DNA from: an uncultured Burkholderiaceae bacterium
GTDB taxonomy: Bacteria; Pseudomonadota; Gammaproteobacteria; Burkholderiales; Burkholderiaceae_B
Assembly: GCA_934525625.1 (NCBI GenBank)
Contig: CAKSZL010000003.1
Coordinates: 124,001-188,000 of the forward strand
DNA length: 64,000 nucleotides
Reading direction: 5' to 3'
Made by a program: the position numbers and the translations under genes. A model generated the notes under the pieces. The model was not told the origin of the DNA. It did not search any database and worked only from the letters and a program-made list of their open reading frames with translations. Numbering within the stretch: the stretch's first letter is position 1; every line of letters starts with the position of its first letter. Shown here in pieces: positions 1 through 9,775 of this stretch.

Positions 1-34
1 GCGACAACAGGGCTTCGATGGGTGAAACAGACAT
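1..34 (-). CDS. 5' end of an unidentified gene downstream of pdxJ (partial)
   Basis: An ATG at 34 opens a frame that runs off the left edge of the window; only eleven residues (MSVSPIEALLS) are visible. It lies 18 bp after the pdxJ stop on the same strand, with an AGGAA ribosome-binding site at good spacing, so it is probably the next gene of the same operon. The fragment does not look like acpS, a common pdxJ neighbour, whose product starts differently. Too little is visible to name a function. Confidence 0.45.
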   Translation of the reverse strand, partial: MSVSPIEALLS

Positions 35-52
35 GTGGATTCCTATATACCT

Positions 53-781
53 TTAATGGCTCGAAACCGCGCGGACCAGGCAAGCCTTCATGTCGCGCAC
101 GGCGGCGTCCAGGCCGTCGAATACGGCCCTGGCCACGATGGCGTGGCCGATGTTCAACTCGGAGATGCCCGGCATGGCGGCGACCGGCGTCACGTTGCCG
201 TAGTGCAGCCCGTGGCCGGCGTTGACGCGCAGGCCCAGGCCCACGCCCGTCGCCACGGCCAGGCGCAGGCGTTCGAGATGCGCGGCCTGTTCGGCCTGGT
301 CGGCCTCGGCATACGCGCCGGTGTGCAGTTCGATGACGGTGGCGCCCAGGCGATGGGCCTGTTCTATCTGGCGCGGCTCGGGGTCGATGAAAAGCGAGAC
401 GCGTATGCCCGCCGCCTGCAACTGTTCGATGGCGGCGCGCACCGCGGCCTCGTGGGTGATGACGTCCAGGCCGCCCTCGGTGGTGAGCTCTTCGCGGCGC
501 TCGGGCACCAGGCACACGTCGTCCGGCTGGACGCGGCAGGCGATGTCCAGCATGTCGGGCGTGACGGCGCACTCCAGGTTCATACGCGTGCGCACGGCCT
601 TGCGCATGGCGAAGACGTCGGCGTCTTGAATGTGGCGCCGGTCTTCGCGCAGATGCAGCGTGATGAGATCGGCGCCGGCGTCCTCGGCCACCTGCGCGGC
701 CCGGACGGGATCGGGATAATCGGTGCCGCGCTGCTGGCGCAGCGTGGCCACGTGGTCGATGTTGACGCCCAGCTCTATCAT
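53..781 (-). CDS. pdxJ: Pyridoxine 5'-phosphate synthase PdxJ
   Basis: PdxJ condenses 1-deoxy-D-xylulose 5-phosphate with 3-amino-2-oxopropyl phosphate to make pyridoxine 5'-phosphate, the last ring-forming step of the DXP-dependent vitamin B6 route in the cytosol. The 242-residue length is normal for the family, and the N-terminus [19 protein letters not shown] is the classic PdxJ opening. The [25 protein letters not shown] region near the C-terminus is the conserved phosphate-binding part of the TIM barrel. The ATG overlaps the stop of the upstream outer-membrane channel gene by 4 bp, so the gene appears translationally coupled to an efflux operon, an unusual partner. Confidence 0.97.
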   Translation of the reverse strand: MIELGVNIDHVATLRQQRGTDYPDPVRAAQVAEDAGADLITLHLREDRRHIQDADVFAMRKAVRTRMNLECAVTPDMLDIACRVQPDDVCLVPERREELTTEGGLDVITHEAAVRAAIEQLQAAGIRVSLFIDPEPRQIEQAHRLGATVIELHTGAYAEADQAEQAAHLERLRLAVATGVGLGLRVNAGHGLHYGNVTPVAAMPGISELNIGHAIVARAVFDGLDAAVRDMKACLVRAVSSH

Positions 782-2253
782 GAAGCGTCGCCCGTCCGTT
801 CGGAAGCGGCGCCCTGCCCCGCGGCCGACTGATCCGTTACCGTGTCGGCATACCAGCCCCCGCCCAGCGCTTTATACAGATCGACGCGGTTCATCAGAGA
901 GGCCAGCCCCACCTGGATGAACTGCTGCTGCGTCGAGAACAGCGCCACTTCGGCGGTTTGCACTTGCAGGAAGCTGTCTATGCCGTTTTCATAGCGCAGG
1001 CGAGACAGCTCCAGCGACTCGGCCGTGGATTGCTCCAGCTGGCGCAATGCATCCAGCTGGGCCGCGTACGTGGCTTCGCCCGCCAGCGCGTCCGCCACTT
1101 CGCGGAAGGCCGTCTGGATGGACTTCTCGTATTCGGCCACCGCAATGTGCTTGCGCGCTTCGGCCACCTGCAGATTGGCGTAGGTGCCGCCCGAGAAGAT
1201 GGGCATGACGATATTGGGCTGGAACGTCCAGTAGCGGTTGCCCGAACCGAACAAGCCGCCCAGCGCCGGGCTGGCGAAGCCCAGCATGCCGGTCAGGCTG
1301 ATGTTGGGGAAGAACGCCGCGCGCGCCGCGCCGATGTTGGCGTTGGACGCCATCAGCTGATGCTCGGCCGATTCGATGTCCGGGCGGTTCAGCAATACCG
1401 TGGAAGACAAGCCCACCGGCACTTTGTCCAGCAGTTGGTCTTTGCCGAAGTTAGCCGCCGCCGCCGGCAGGTCGGCCGGGATGCTTTGCCCCAGCAGCAG
1501 CTGCAGCGCATTGCCGGCCTGCGTATGCATGCGCTCGAACTGGATCTGATCGGCGCGCACGCTATCGAGCTGGCTGCGCGCCTGGTTCAGGTCGAGCGCG
1601 CCGGCCACGCCGTTGTCGTAGCGCAGCTTGACCAGGTCGTAGGACTGCTGGCGCGCGTTCAGGGTGCGGCGCGCCAGTCCCAACTGCTGCTCGGCGGCGC
1701 GCATGTTGAAATAGGCTTGCGCCACCTGGGCCACCAGCGCGATGTGCGCGGTACGCCGTCCCGCTTCGGTCGCCAGATACTGCTGGTAGGCGGCTTCGCT
1801 GAGGTTGCGCACGCGCCCGAACAGATCGATTTCGAACGAGGTGATGCCCACGCCCGCCTGATACGAACGCGTAACGCTGGCGGCGCCGGGCTGGCGCATG
1901 TCTTCGGGCAGGCGCGTAATCTGGCCCTGGCCGCCTATGCCCACCGTGGGCAGGCGCTCGCTGGCCTGCACGCCGTACAGGCCGCGCGCCTCTTCGACGC
2001 GGTAAATGGCCACGCGTAGATCGCGGTTGTTTTCCAGCGCCAATTCCACTAGCGCCCGCAATTGGGGATCGTGGAAGAATTCACGCCACCCCAGGTCGGC
2101 CGCCAGCCGGTCGCCTTGCGTGGCCTGCTCCACCGGCAGGCTGGCGGGCACCGGCGCCTGCGGCCGTTCATACTTGGGCGCCAGCGAGCAGCCGGACAGC
2201 GCCACACTTAATATCAGGGGGAGCCAGGCCCGTCGAAAAACCTGCGGCTTCAT
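778..2253 (-). CDS. RND efflux outer-membrane channel lipoprotein (OprM/TolC family)
   Basis: A 491-residue outer-membrane factor of the NodT/OprM family, the exit duct of a tripartite RND pump. It has a lipoprotein signal with lipobox ALSGC (Cys22), then SLAPKYERP, typical of OprM-type proteins, and two repeated outer-membrane efflux domains rich in long helices (for example [19 protein letters not shown] and its C-terminal counterpart [18 protein letters not shown]). It is the third gene of the operon; its start overlaps the pump gene's stop by 4 bp (ATGA) and its stop overlaps the pdxJ start. The closest functional models are MexAB-OprM and Achromobacter AxyABM; substrate range cannot be read from the sequence. 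Confidence 0.95.
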   Translation of the reverse strand: MKPQVFRRAWLPLILSVALSGCSLAPKYERPQAPVPASLPVEQATQGDRLAADLGWREFFHDPQLRALVELALENNRDLRVAIYRVEEARGLYGVQASERLPTVGIGGQGQITRLPEDMRQPGAASVTRSYQAGVGITSFEIDLFGRVRNLSEAAYQQYLATEAGRRTAHIALVAQVAQAYFNMRAAEQQLGLARRTLNARQQSYDLVKLRYDNGVAGALDLNQARSQLDSVRADQIQFERMHTQAGNALQLLLGQSIPADLPAAAANFGKDQLLDKVPVGLSSTVLLNRPDIESAEHQLMASNANIGAARAAFFPNISLTGMLGFASPALGGLFGSGNRYWTFQPNIVMPIFSGGTYANLQVAEARKHIAVAEYEKSIQTAFREVADALAGEATYAAQLDALRQLEQSTAESLELSRLRYENGIDSFLQVQTAEVALFSTQQQFIQVGLASLMNRVDLYKALGGGWYADTVTDQSAAGQGAASERTGDAS

Positions 2254-5200
2254 GCCTGATCTCCTTGTTTATCCGTGTTGGACGAGGAAGAGTCCGCCCC
2301 TGGGGCGTCGTCGTGATGCACCAGCGAGGTGTGATGGGGGTTGACCTTGACCTTGGCCTTGAACAGCGTCATGACGGCGACGAAGAACGTCGGCACGAAC
2401 AGCATGGCCAGCGGCGTCGCGGCCAGCATGCCGCCCAGCACGCCGAAACCGACGGCGTTCTGGCTGGCCGCGCCCGCCCCGCTTGCCAGCGTCAGCGGCA
2501 CCACGCCCAGGATGAAGGCGAAGGACGTCATCAAGATGGGCCGGAAACGCAGGCGCGCGGCCTCGACCGTCGCCGAGACGAGATTGCCCGTCTCGGCATA
2601 GACGTCCTTGGCGAACTCCACGATCAGAATGGCGTTCTTGGCCGCCAAGCCGATGACGGTCACCATGCCCACCTGGAAGTACACGTTGTTTTCCATCCCC
2701 AAGGCCGTCACCATCCCCACGGCGCCCAGCATGCCCAGCGGCACCATCAGCATCACCGACAAGGGGATGGCCCAGCTTTCATACAGCGCGGCCAGCACCA
2801 TGAACACCACCAGCATGGCCAGGCCCATCAGAATCAGCGACTGCGAGCCGGCCTGCTTTTCCTGGTAGGAAAGGCCCGTCCACTCGTAGCCGAAGCCAGT
2901 CTGCAGCTGGCCCACCAGCGATTCCATTTCGGTCATGGCTTCGCCGGTGGAGTAGCCCGCCGCCGCCGTACCGCCGATGCGGATGGACTGGTAGCTGTTG
3001 TAGCGCACCACCTGCACGGGGCCGAACGTCCAGTCGGCCTTGACGAAGGACGACAGCGGCACGGCCTCGCCGGCCTGGTTGCGCGCCGACATCTTCATGA
3101 TGTCTTCGGGTTCCATGCGATGGACGTCGTCGGCCTGGACCCAGACGTTCTGGATGCGGCCCATGTTGGGGAACTTGGACACGTAGCTGGAGCCCACCGC
3201 CGCCGAGACCAGCGTGGCGACTTCGTTGAAGTTGACCCCCAGCGCCGCGGCCTTTTCGCGGTCGATGGTGACCCGCAACTGCGGCCCCGGCCCCAGGCCG
3301 GTGACGCGCACGTCGGCCAGCTTGGGATTCTGCATGGCCATGCCCAGCAATTCCTGGGTGCCGGCCAGCAAGGCGTCCTGGCCCAGGCCGCCGCGGTCTT
3401 GCAGGCGCATGTCGAAACCGGCCGCGTTGCCCAGCGACGAGATCGCCGGCGGCACGATGGAGAACGTCATGGCGTCGGGGATGCCGAACAGCAGATTCGC
3501 GTTGGCGCGGTCGGCCACGGCTTGCGCCGAGTTCTCGCGCCCCTTGCGCTCGGAGAAGTCCTTCAAGGGCGTGAACGCGATGGCCGCGTTCAGGCCGCTG
3601 CCGTTGAAGCTGAAGCCCTGCACCGTGATGACGTCCTGCACCTGCGGCTGGTCGAAGAAGTATTTCTCGACCTGCTCGATGACGTCGATGGTGCGGTTGG
3701 CCGTCGCGCCGGCCGGCAGCTCGATGTTGACGATGGTGTAGCCCTGGTCTTCCTGGGGCAGGAAGGACGTGGGCAGGCGGAAGTACATGAAGCCCATCGC
3801 CACCAGCAGCACCAGGTACACCAGCATCAGGCGCCCGGTGCGCTTGAGCGACTTGCTCACCCAGCCTTCGTAGCCGTGCGTCAGCGAGTCGAATCTTCGG
3901 TTGAACCAGCCGAAGAAACCGCGCTTGACCTCGTGATGGCCCTTGGGAATCGGCTTGAGAATCGTGGCGCAAAGCGCCGGCGTGAAGGTCAGCGCCAGAA
4001 AGCCCGAGAACAGGATGGAAACCGCCATCGCCACGGCGAACTGGCGGTAGATGATGCCCACCGAACCGCTCATGAAGGCCAGCGGGAAGAACACCGTGGC
4101 CAGCACCAGCGTCATGCCGACCACGGCGCCGCTGATCTGGGGCATGGCCTTGCTGGTGGCCTCCCGGGGCGATGAGCCGTCCTCCACCATGATGCGTTCC
4201 ACGTTCTCGACCACCACGATGGCGTCGTCCACCAGAATCCCGATGGCCAGCACCATGGCGAACATGGTCAGCACGTTGATGGAGAACCCCAGCGCCAGCA
4301 TGACCGTCATCGCGCCCAGGATGGCGATGGGCACCACCAGCGCCGGAATCAGCGTGTAGCGCACGTTCTGCAGGAAGATGAACATGACCACGAACACCAG
4401 GAACATGGCCTCGACCAGCGTATGGATCACCTGCTTGATCGACGTGTTGACGTAAGGTGTGGTGTCGTAGGGAATGGCGTATTCGATGCCGGCCGGGAAG
4501 TACTGGGACAGCTCGGCCATCTTGTTCTTGACGCCCTCGGCCGTGGACAAGGCGTTGGCGTCCGGCGTCAGCGAGATGGCGAACGCCGCCGTCGCCTTGC
4601 CGTTCAGGCGCGAACCGAACTGATAGTTGTCGGAACCCACGTCCACGCGCGCCACGTCGCGCACGCGCACCATGGAGCCATCGGTGTTCGAGCGCAGCAC
4701 GATGTTCTGGAATTCCTCGACCGTGCGCAGTTCGCCATTGACGATGATGGGCGCGGAGACGCGCTGCTCGCCGGGGTTGGGCGGCGAACCCAGGATACCC
4801 GCCGACACCAGCGTGTTCTGGCTGGAAATGGCGGACATGACCTCGGCCATGCTGATCTGGAAGCCCGTCAGCTTGTCGGGGTCGACCCAGACGCGCATGG
4901 CGCGCGGCGAGGCGAACAGCTGGAACTTGCCCACGCCGGGCACGCGCGCGATTTCATTCTGCACGTTGCGCGAAATATAGTCGGCGATGGCGATCTGGTC
5001 CATGGTGCCGTCCGTGGCGGACATCGTCACCAGCAGCAGGAAGCCCGGATTGCTTTGCTCGACCTTCAGGCCTTGCTCCATGACGGCCGCGGGCAGGCGC
5101 GCCGTCACGTTGGAGATGCGGTTCTGCACGTCCACCTGGGCCATGTCGGGGTCGGTGCCCGGCTGGAAGGTCGCGGTGATCTCGGCGCGGCCGTAGGAGT

Positions 5201-5453
5201 CGCTGACCGACTCGTAATACAGCAGGCCCTTGGCGCCGTTGAGCTCGTTCTCGATGACGCTGGCGACCGAGTCGGCCACGTCCTGGGCGGAAGCGCCCGG
5301 ATACGTGGCGTTGATGGTGACGGACGGCGGCGCGACGTCGGGGTATTGCGACACCGGCATGTTGGGAATCGCCAGCAGGCCGGCCAGCGTGATGGCCAGC
5401 GCCACCACCCAGGCAAAAACCGGTCTATCTATGAAAAACTGTGGCATGTGCAC
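2250..5453 (-). CDS. RND multidrug efflux pump, HAE1 family (AcrB/MexB-like)
   Basis: This 1067-residue inner-membrane proton/drug antiporter starts MPQFFIDRPVFAWVVAL, as AcrB and MexB do. Conserved features include the transmembrane motif GILVDDAIVVVENVERIM, whose two Asp residues relay protons, the C-terminal-half motif AKNAILIVEFAKD with the partner Lys, and two large periplasmic loops. It would export hydrophobic or amphiphilic drugs from the periplasm and inner membrane through the OprM-type channel. The tail beyond the last membrane helix is charged and His/Ser/Asp-rich (HHTSLVHHDDAPGAD). The adaptor gene is 62 bp upstream and the channel gene overlaps its stop. MHMPQF offers two Met starts; the first is used here. 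Confidence 0.97.
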   Translation of the reverse strand: MHMPQFFIDRPVFAWVVALAITLAGLLAIPNMPVSQYPDVAPPSVTINATYPGASAQDVADSVASVIENELNGAKGLLYYESVSDSYGRAEITATFQPGTDPDMAQVDVQNRISNVTARLPAAVMEQGLKVEQSNPGFLLLVTMSATDGTMDQIAIADYISRNVQNEIARVPGVGKFQLFASPRAMRVWVDPDKLTGFQISMAEVMSAISSQNTLVSAGILGSPPNPGEQRVSAPIIVNGELRTVEEFQNIVLRSNTDGSMVRVRDVARVDVGSDNYQFGSRLNGKATAAFAISLTPDANALSTAEGVKNKMAELSQYFPAGIEYAIPYDTTPYVNTSIKQVIHTLVEAMFLVFVVMFIFLQNVRYTLIPALVVPIAILGAMTVMLALGFSINVLTMFAMVLAIGILVDDAIVVVENVERIMVEDGSSPREATSKAMPQISGAVVGMTLVLATVFFPLAFMSGSVGIIYRQFAVAMAVSILFSGFLALTFTPALCATILKPIPKGHHEVKRGFFGWFNRRFDSLTHGYEGWVSKSLKRTGRLMLVYLVLLVAMGFMYFRLPTSFLPQEDQGYTIVNIELPAGATANRTIDVIEQVEKYFFDQPQVQDVITVQGFSFNGSGLNAAIAFTPLKDFSERKGRENSAQAVADRANANLLFGIPDAMTFSIVPPAISSLGNAAGFDMRLQDRGGLGQDALLAGTQELLGMAMQNPKLADVRVTGLGPGPQLRVTIDREKAAALGVNFNEVATLVSAAVGSSYVSKFPNMGRIQNVWVQADDVHRMEPEDIMKMSARNQAGEAVPLSSFVKADWTFGPVQVVRYNSYQSIRIGGTAAAGYSTGEAMTEMESLVGQLQTGFGYEWTGLSYQEKQAGSQSLILMGLAMLVVFMVLAALYESWAIPLSVMLMVPLGMLGAVGMVTALGMENNVYFQVGMVTVIGLAAKNAILIVEFAKDVYAETGNLVSATVEAARLRFRPILMTSFAFILGVVPLTLASGAGAASQNAVGFGVLGGMLAATPLAMLFVPTFFVAVMTLFKAKVKVNPHHTSLVHHDDAPGADSSSSNTDKQGDQA

Positions 5454-5515
5454 TCACTTTGCAGGCTAGTATTGCCCACGCCCCGGCACGCCGGGGCGAC
5501 TCAGGAGACAGGGAC

Positions 5516-6805
5516 TTAGTTGCTTTGCGCGCCGGCATCGGCGCCTTGGGCTTGGGCCGCTTCGCCGCCCTGGGCGGGCTGCTGGCCTTGCGCGGCTTCG
5601 CCGGGCTGGGCCGCACCGGCTTGGGGAGCCGCGCCGTTGCCGTTGCCCTTGGCGTCGGGATTCCAGGGCGAGGGATGCACCGGCGCGCCGGGACGCAGCT
5701 TCTGGAAGCCGGCGACGATGACCACCTCGCCCGCCGACAGGCCCTTGGTGATCAGCCAGCTGTTGCCGATGGAGGGGCCGACTTCCACGGGGCGCGCCTG
5801 CGCCTTGCCGTCCACCACCACCATCAGGCTGCTGCTGCCGTCCGCCGCGCGCTGCAAGGCCTGTTGCGGCACCAGCAAGGCGTTTTCATCGACGGCCTGG
5901 GGCAGGCGCACCCGCACGTACATGCCGGGCAGCAGGATCTGGTCGGGGTTGGGGAACTCGGAACGCACCGTGACCTGGCCGGTGCCGGGGTCGACGCTGA
6001 TGCCGGAGAACAGCATTTCGCCGGCATGGTCGTAGATGGAACCGTCTTCCAGCACGACCCGGGCCTGCGCCCCACCGTCTTCGGTCTGCTTGTAGCGCCC
6101 GCTGGCCAGGTCGCGGCGCATCCTCGCCAGTTCGGTCGTGGAACGCGTGACGTCGACGTAGACCTTATCGATTTGTTGCACCGCGGCCATTTGCGTGGCT
6201 TGCGCCGCGCTGACCAGCGCGCCTTCGGTCACCATGGACTGGCCGATGCGGCCGTCTATGGGCGAGGTCACCTTGGTATAGCCCAGGCTGATGTCGGCGG
6301 ACTGCAAGGCGGCCTTGGCGGCGGCGATCGCGGCCTCGGCCTGCGCGGCCTGGGCCACGGCATTGTCGTAGTCCTGGCGGCTGACGGCGTTGGCCTTGAT
6401 CAGCTTGCCGTAGCGCTGCGCCAACTGGCGGGCGCTGGTGGCATTGGCCTCGGCGCGCTTGAGTTCGGCGTAGGCGCTGGAACGCATGGCCTGATAAGGC
6501 GCCGGATCGATGGTAAACAGCAAATCGCCCGCCTTGACGTCACTGCCCTGCTTGAAATTGATGGACTCGACGATGCCATCGACGCGCGCGCGGATCTGGG
6601 CGTCTTTGATGGCGTCGACCCGGCCCGGCAGTTCGGACGTGATTTCCGCGCGGCTGGGCTGCACGGTGACCACGCTGACGGGCACTTGCATGCCGGCCAT
6701 GTCGTGACCTTGCTGAGGCTTGTCGCCGCACGCCGCCAACACCAGGACTGAAGACAGAACGAGCACACGGAATTTCTGCTGTAGCGGCAGTGACGCTTTG
6801 CGCAT
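5516..6805 (-). CDS. RND efflux periplasmic adaptor lipoprotein (AcrA/MexA family)
   Basis: Membrane-fusion protein of 429 residues bridging the pump and the outer-membrane channel. The open frame extends far upstream, but the ATG at 6805 is chosen because it has an AGGAG site 7 bases away and opens a lipoprotein signal with lipobox LAAC (Cys26). The mature part has the expected order: a lipoyl-like barrel (ITSELPGRVDAIKDAQIRARVDG), a coiled-coil hairpin rich in Ala/Gln, then the second lipoyl half SPIDGRIGQSMVTEGALVS and beta-barrel domains. The last ~60 residues are low-complexity Gly/Ala/Gln. It is the first gene of the efflux operon; no regulator gene lies directly beside it. Confidence 0.95.
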   Translation of the reverse strand: MRKASLPLQQKFRVLVLSSVLVLAACGDKPQQGHDMAGMQVPVSVVTVQPSRAEITSELPGRVDAIKDAQIRARVDGIVESINFKQGSDVKAGDLLFTIDPAPYQAMRSSAYAELKRAEANATSARQLAQRYGKLIKANAVSRQDYDNAVAQAAQAEAAIAAAKAALQSADISLGYTKVTSPIDGRIGQSMVTEGALVSAAQATQMAAVQQIDKVYVDVTRSTTELARMRRDLASGRYKQTEDGGAQARVVLEDGSIYDHAGEMLFSGISVDPGTGQVTVRSEFPNPDQILLPGMYVRVRLPQAVDENALLVPQQALQRAADGSSSLMVVVDGKAQARPVEVGPSIGNSWLITKGLSAGEVVIVAGFQKLRPGAPVHPSPWNPDAKGNGNGAAPQAGAAQPGEAAQGQQPAQGGEAAQAQGADAGAQSN

Positions 6806-6911
6806 TGAATGGCTCCTGCGGACGCCTTGCGTGCTCGTGCACGAGGCGGAATGGGAAAGAATGAAAACGGCTGAAAGCGCCGGGATGCGGGCTCCGGCGC
6901 TAAAAAAGACA

Positions 6912-6950
6912 TTAGAGTATAAATCGAAACAAATACCAATTCCGAATGGT
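6912..6950 (-). promoter_or_regulatory. Candidate promoter/operator of the efflux operon
   Basis: The 248-bp gap upstream of the adaptor gene has a clear AT-rich patch. On the minus strand TATACT (6916-6921) is a good -10 hexamer, but no convincing -35 is present at normal spacing. Just upstream lies the 9-bp palindrome ATTCCGAAT (6939-6947), placed where a TetR-type repressor could block RNA polymerase. The assignment is by position and base composition only. The rest of the gap (about 6951-7053) holds short A/T runs and nothing else recognisable. Confidence 0.3.
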
Positions 6951-7053
6951 CGCCGCATGGGCGCGGAAAAGAAACCGGTTTGCTTCGACGATGCTAACGA
7001 CCAGGCGGATGTTAAGCGAAAAAAGGAATTTTTACCAGTCTTTTTACCCGCCC

Positions 7054-7848
7054 TCAGTCCAGCAGCAAGGCGTCGTCCGACACCGTTTCCGAGCGCACAC
7101 GCTGGAACATCTCCAGCAGATCGGGCACGCCCAGCCCCCGGTTGGCCGGTTCGGCGACGTCCAGCGCCACCTTGCCCCGGTGCAGCATGACCAGCCTGTC
7201 GCCGATGTCCAGGGCCTGGCGCATGCTGTGCGTCACCATCAGCGTGGTCAGGCCTTTGTCCTTGACCAGGCGGCGCGTCAGTTCCAGCACGTAATCGGCG
7301 GTGCGCGGGTCGAGCGCCGCCGTATGCTCGTCGAGCAGCAGAATGCGCGAAGGGCGCAAGGCCGCCATCAACAGGCTGACCGACTGGCGCTGCCCGCCCG
7401 AAAGCAGGCCGATGGGGTCTTCCAGGCGGTTTTCCAGCCCGAGGTCCAGCAGGCGCAGTTGCTCGCGGTAGTGGTCGCGCCTGTCGCGGCGCACGGCCCG
7501 GCCCAGGCCGCGCCGCCGGCCCCTGGCGTCGGCCAGCGCCAGGTTCTCTTCTATGCTGAGGTCTTCGCAGGTGCCGGCCAGCGGGTCTTGAAACACGCGC
7601 GCCACGTAGTCGGCCCGGCGCCAGGCCGCCAGCCGCCCGACCTCCTGGTCGCCGATACGGATACTGCCCTCGTCGACGGCAAGCTCCCCCGAAATGACGT
7701 TTAGCAGCGTGGACTTGCCCGCCCCGTTGCTGCCTATGACCGTGACGAACTGCCCGGCGGGCACCTGCAGGCTCAGGCCGTCCAGCGCCGTGTTCGCTAT
7801 GGGCGTTCCGGCATTGAATACGACGCGCAATGCATCCAGCTTCAGCAT
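7054..7848 (-). CDS. ABC importer ATPase (TrpZ-like, partner of a PF04392 binding protein)
   Basis: A 264-residue ABC ATPase with Walker A GSNGAGKST, Q-loop around VFQDPLAGTCEDLS, signature LSGGQRQSVSLLMA, Walker B ILLLDEHTAALD and switch His VTHSMRQALD. The GTCEDLSIEENLALA region after the Q-loop is typical of ATPases that pair with PF04392 binding proteins (TrpXYZ type). It follows the permease gene by 9 bp and would energise uptake. Family members have been linked to tryptophan, tyrosine or other small amides; the substrate cannot be assigned here. Confidence 0.93.
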   Translation of the reverse strand: MLKLDALRVVFNAGTPIANTALDGLSLQVPAGQFVTVIGSNGAGKSTLLNVISGELAVDEGSIRIGDQEVGRLAAWRRADYVARVFQDPLAGTCEDLSIEENLALADARGRRRGLGRAVRRDRRDHYREQLRLLDLGLENRLEDPIGLLSGGQRQSVSLLMAALRPSRILLLDEHTAALDPRTADYVLELTRRLVKDKGLTTLMVTHSMRQALDIGDRLVMLHRGKVALDVAEPANRGLGVPDLLEMFQRVRSETVSDDALLLD

Positions 7849-7857
7849 ACGGGCCTC

Positions 7858-8736
7858 CTATTTGCGGCGGCGCTTGCGCAGCAACGGCACCACCAGCGCA
7901 ATCGTCACCAGCACGGCGGTGATCAGGTTGAGGTCTTGCGCGGCCAGCCCGATGACGTCGGCATTCAGCGCCAGCGCCACGAAAAAGCGATACAGCACCG
8001 CGCCCACCACCACCGCCAGCGTCATCCACACCAGCCGCCGGCTGTGGAACAGGCTTTCGCCGACGATGACCGCCGCCAGGCCGATGACGATGGTGCCTAT
8101 GCCCATGGAGATGTCCGCCCCGCCCTGCGACTGCGCGAACAGCGCGCCGCCCAGGGCGCACAAGGCGTTCGAAATCGCCAGCCCCAGCACCGCCAGCCGG
8201 CCCGTGGGCACGCCCTGCGCGCGCGCCATGCGCGGATTCGCGCCGGTGGCGCGCATGGCCAGCCCCATTTGCGAACGCAGGAAGGCGTCCAGCAGCAGCT
8301 TGGCCGCCACGACCACCACCAGCAGAATCGCCGGCCGCAGCAGCATGTCGTCCAGCGCGTCCGAGCGCAGGACGCTGAACACCGTGGGTTCCATGATGAG
8401 CGGCACGTTGGGCCGGCCCATGACGCGCAAATTGATGGAGTACAGCGCGATCATCACCAGAATGCCAGCCAGCAGATCCATGATGCGCAGGCCGACGTTG
8501 AGCCAGCCCGTCAGCGCGCCGGCCAGGCCGCCCGCCAGCAAGGCCAAGGTGGTCGCCGCGAACGGGTCCCAGCCTTGGCTGATCAGCGTGGCGCAGACGG
8601 CAGCCCCCAGCGGGAAACTGCCGTCCACCGTCAGGTCGGGAAAGCGCAACACGCGAAACGACAGGAACACGGCCAGCGCCACCAGGCTGAAAGCCAGGCC
8701 GACCTCCACGGCTCCCCAGAATGCATACGCGCTCAC
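7858..8736 (-). CDS. ABC importer permease (TrpY-like, BPD_transp_2 family)
   Basis: A 292-residue very hydrophobic protein with about eight or nine predicted membrane helices. The segment FRVLRFPDLTVDGSFPLGAAV is characteristic of the permease that pairs with PF04392-type binding proteins; branched-chain amino-acid permeases are more distant relatives. The C-terminus is a short basic tail (RKRRRK). It lies between the binding-protein gene (20 bp upstream) and the ATPase gene (9 bp downstream), completing a single-permease, presumably homodimeric, importer. Confidence 0.93.
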   Translation of the reverse strand: MSAYAFWGAVEVGLAFSLVALAVFLSFRVLRFPDLTVDGSFPLGAAVCATLISQGWDPFAATTLALLAGGLAGALTGWLNVGLRIMDLLAGILVMIALYSINLRVMGRPNVPLIMEPTVFSVLRSDALDDMLLRPAILLVVVVAAKLLLDAFLRSQMGLAMRATGANPRMARAQGVPTGRLAVLGLAISNALCALGGALFAQSQGGADISMGIGTIVIGLAAVIVGESLFHSRRLVWMTLAVVVGAVLYRFFVALALNADVIGLAAQDLNLITAVLVTIALVVPLLRKRRRK

Positions 8737-8756
8737 GCCAGCCTCCTAGCGAAGCG

Positions 8757-9725
8757 TCAAGGCAGGACGACGGCGGCCTTGTCCAGCAAGGCTTGCGGCA
8801 GTTCGACGCCCTGCTCGCGCGCGGCCGTGCGGTTCAGGTGCAGTTCGAGGTCGCGCCCCAGCATCGAGGGCATCTCGCCGGGCTTTTCGCCCTTGATGAT
8901 GCGCACCGCCATGCGCCCGGCCTGCTTGCCCATCTCGTGATATTTCTGCCCCAGGGCCGCGATGGCGCCGCGCTTGACGCTGTCCACGTCGGCGGCGATA
9001 AGCGGAATGTCGGCGTCGTTGCCTTCCTTGACCAAAGCCTCGTAGGCCGACACCACGTTGTTGTCGGTGCTGGTGTAGATGGCGTCCACGCGGCCTATCA
9101 GGCTGCGCGCAGCCGCGCCGACGTCCAGCGTGCGCGGCGCGCTGGCCCCGACCAGGCTCAGGCCGTGCTGAGGCAATACGGCGCGCAGTTGCTCCACCAC
9201 GGCCACGGAATTGGCTTCGCCGGGGTTATACACCACCCCGATACGCTTGGCGCCGGGCACCACCTGGCGGATCAGTTCGATCTGCTCGTCTATGGGCAGC
9301 GCGTCGGAAACGCCGGTGACGTTGGTGCCCGAGGGCTCCAGCGACGGCACCAACTGGGCCGCCACCGGGTCGGTGACGGCGCCGTACACCACGGGGATGC
9401 TGCGCGTGGAAGCCACCACGGCCTGGGCGGCCGGCGTGGCGATGGCGACGATGACGTCCGGCTTGTCGCCGACGAATTTGCGCGCAATTTGCGCGGCCAC
9501 CGCATTATTGCCCTGCGCGCTTTGGTACTGCCAGGTGAAATCCTTGTTGTTCTTGTCGTATCCCGCCTCGGCCAAGGCCTCGGCCACTCCGTCGCGGAAG
9601 GCGTCCAGCGCCGGATGCTCGACGATGGAGACCACAGCCACCGATTGCGCCTGCGCCGTCAAGGCCGCCAGCGCCAGGCCCGCGCCCAACGCCCAGTTAC
9701 GCCATTTCCGATTGTGCTTGATCAT
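8757..9725 (-). CDS. ABC importer substrate-binding protein (PF04392, TrpX-like)
   Basis: A 322-residue periplasmic binding protein. The ATG at 9725 is chosen over an upstream in-frame start because an AGGAG site lies directly before it and it opens a normal Sec signal peptide (basic KHNRKWR, hydrophobic core, cleavage after AQA near residue 26). The mature protein begins SVAVVSIVEHPALDAFRDGV and contains PSGTNVTGVSDALP and IGVVYNPGEANSV, hallmarks of PF04392. It would capture the ligand for the permease and ATPase encoded immediately downstream. Family ligands include aromatic amino acids, but the ligand is unknown here. Confidence 0.93.
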   Translation of the reverse strand: MIKHNRKWRNWALGAGLALAALTAQAQSVAVVSIVEHPALDAFRDGVAEALAEAGYDKNNKDFTWQYQSAQGNNAVAAQIARKFVGDKPDVIVAIATPAAQAVVASTRSIPVVYGAVTDPVAAQLVPSLEPSGTNVTGVSDALPIDEQIELIRQVVPGAKRIGVVYNPGEANSVAVVEQLRAVLPQHGLSLVGASAPRTLDVGAAARSLIGRVDAIYTSTDNNVVSAYEALVKEGNDADIPLIAADVDSVKRGAIAALGQKYHEMGKQAGRMAVRIIKGEKPGEMPSMLGRDLELHLNRTAAREQGVELPQALLDKAAVVLP

Positions 9726-9775
9726 GGAAATCTCCTGTAAATGGGGAAAACTTGCAGACCGGCCAGCCCCCGCGG

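Noticed and set aside
6806..8161. A long in-frame extension that would make the efflux adaptor 881 residues
   Set aside because: The extra part overlaps the ABC importer genes in another frame, and a ribosome-binding site plus lipoprotein signal mark the true start at 6805.
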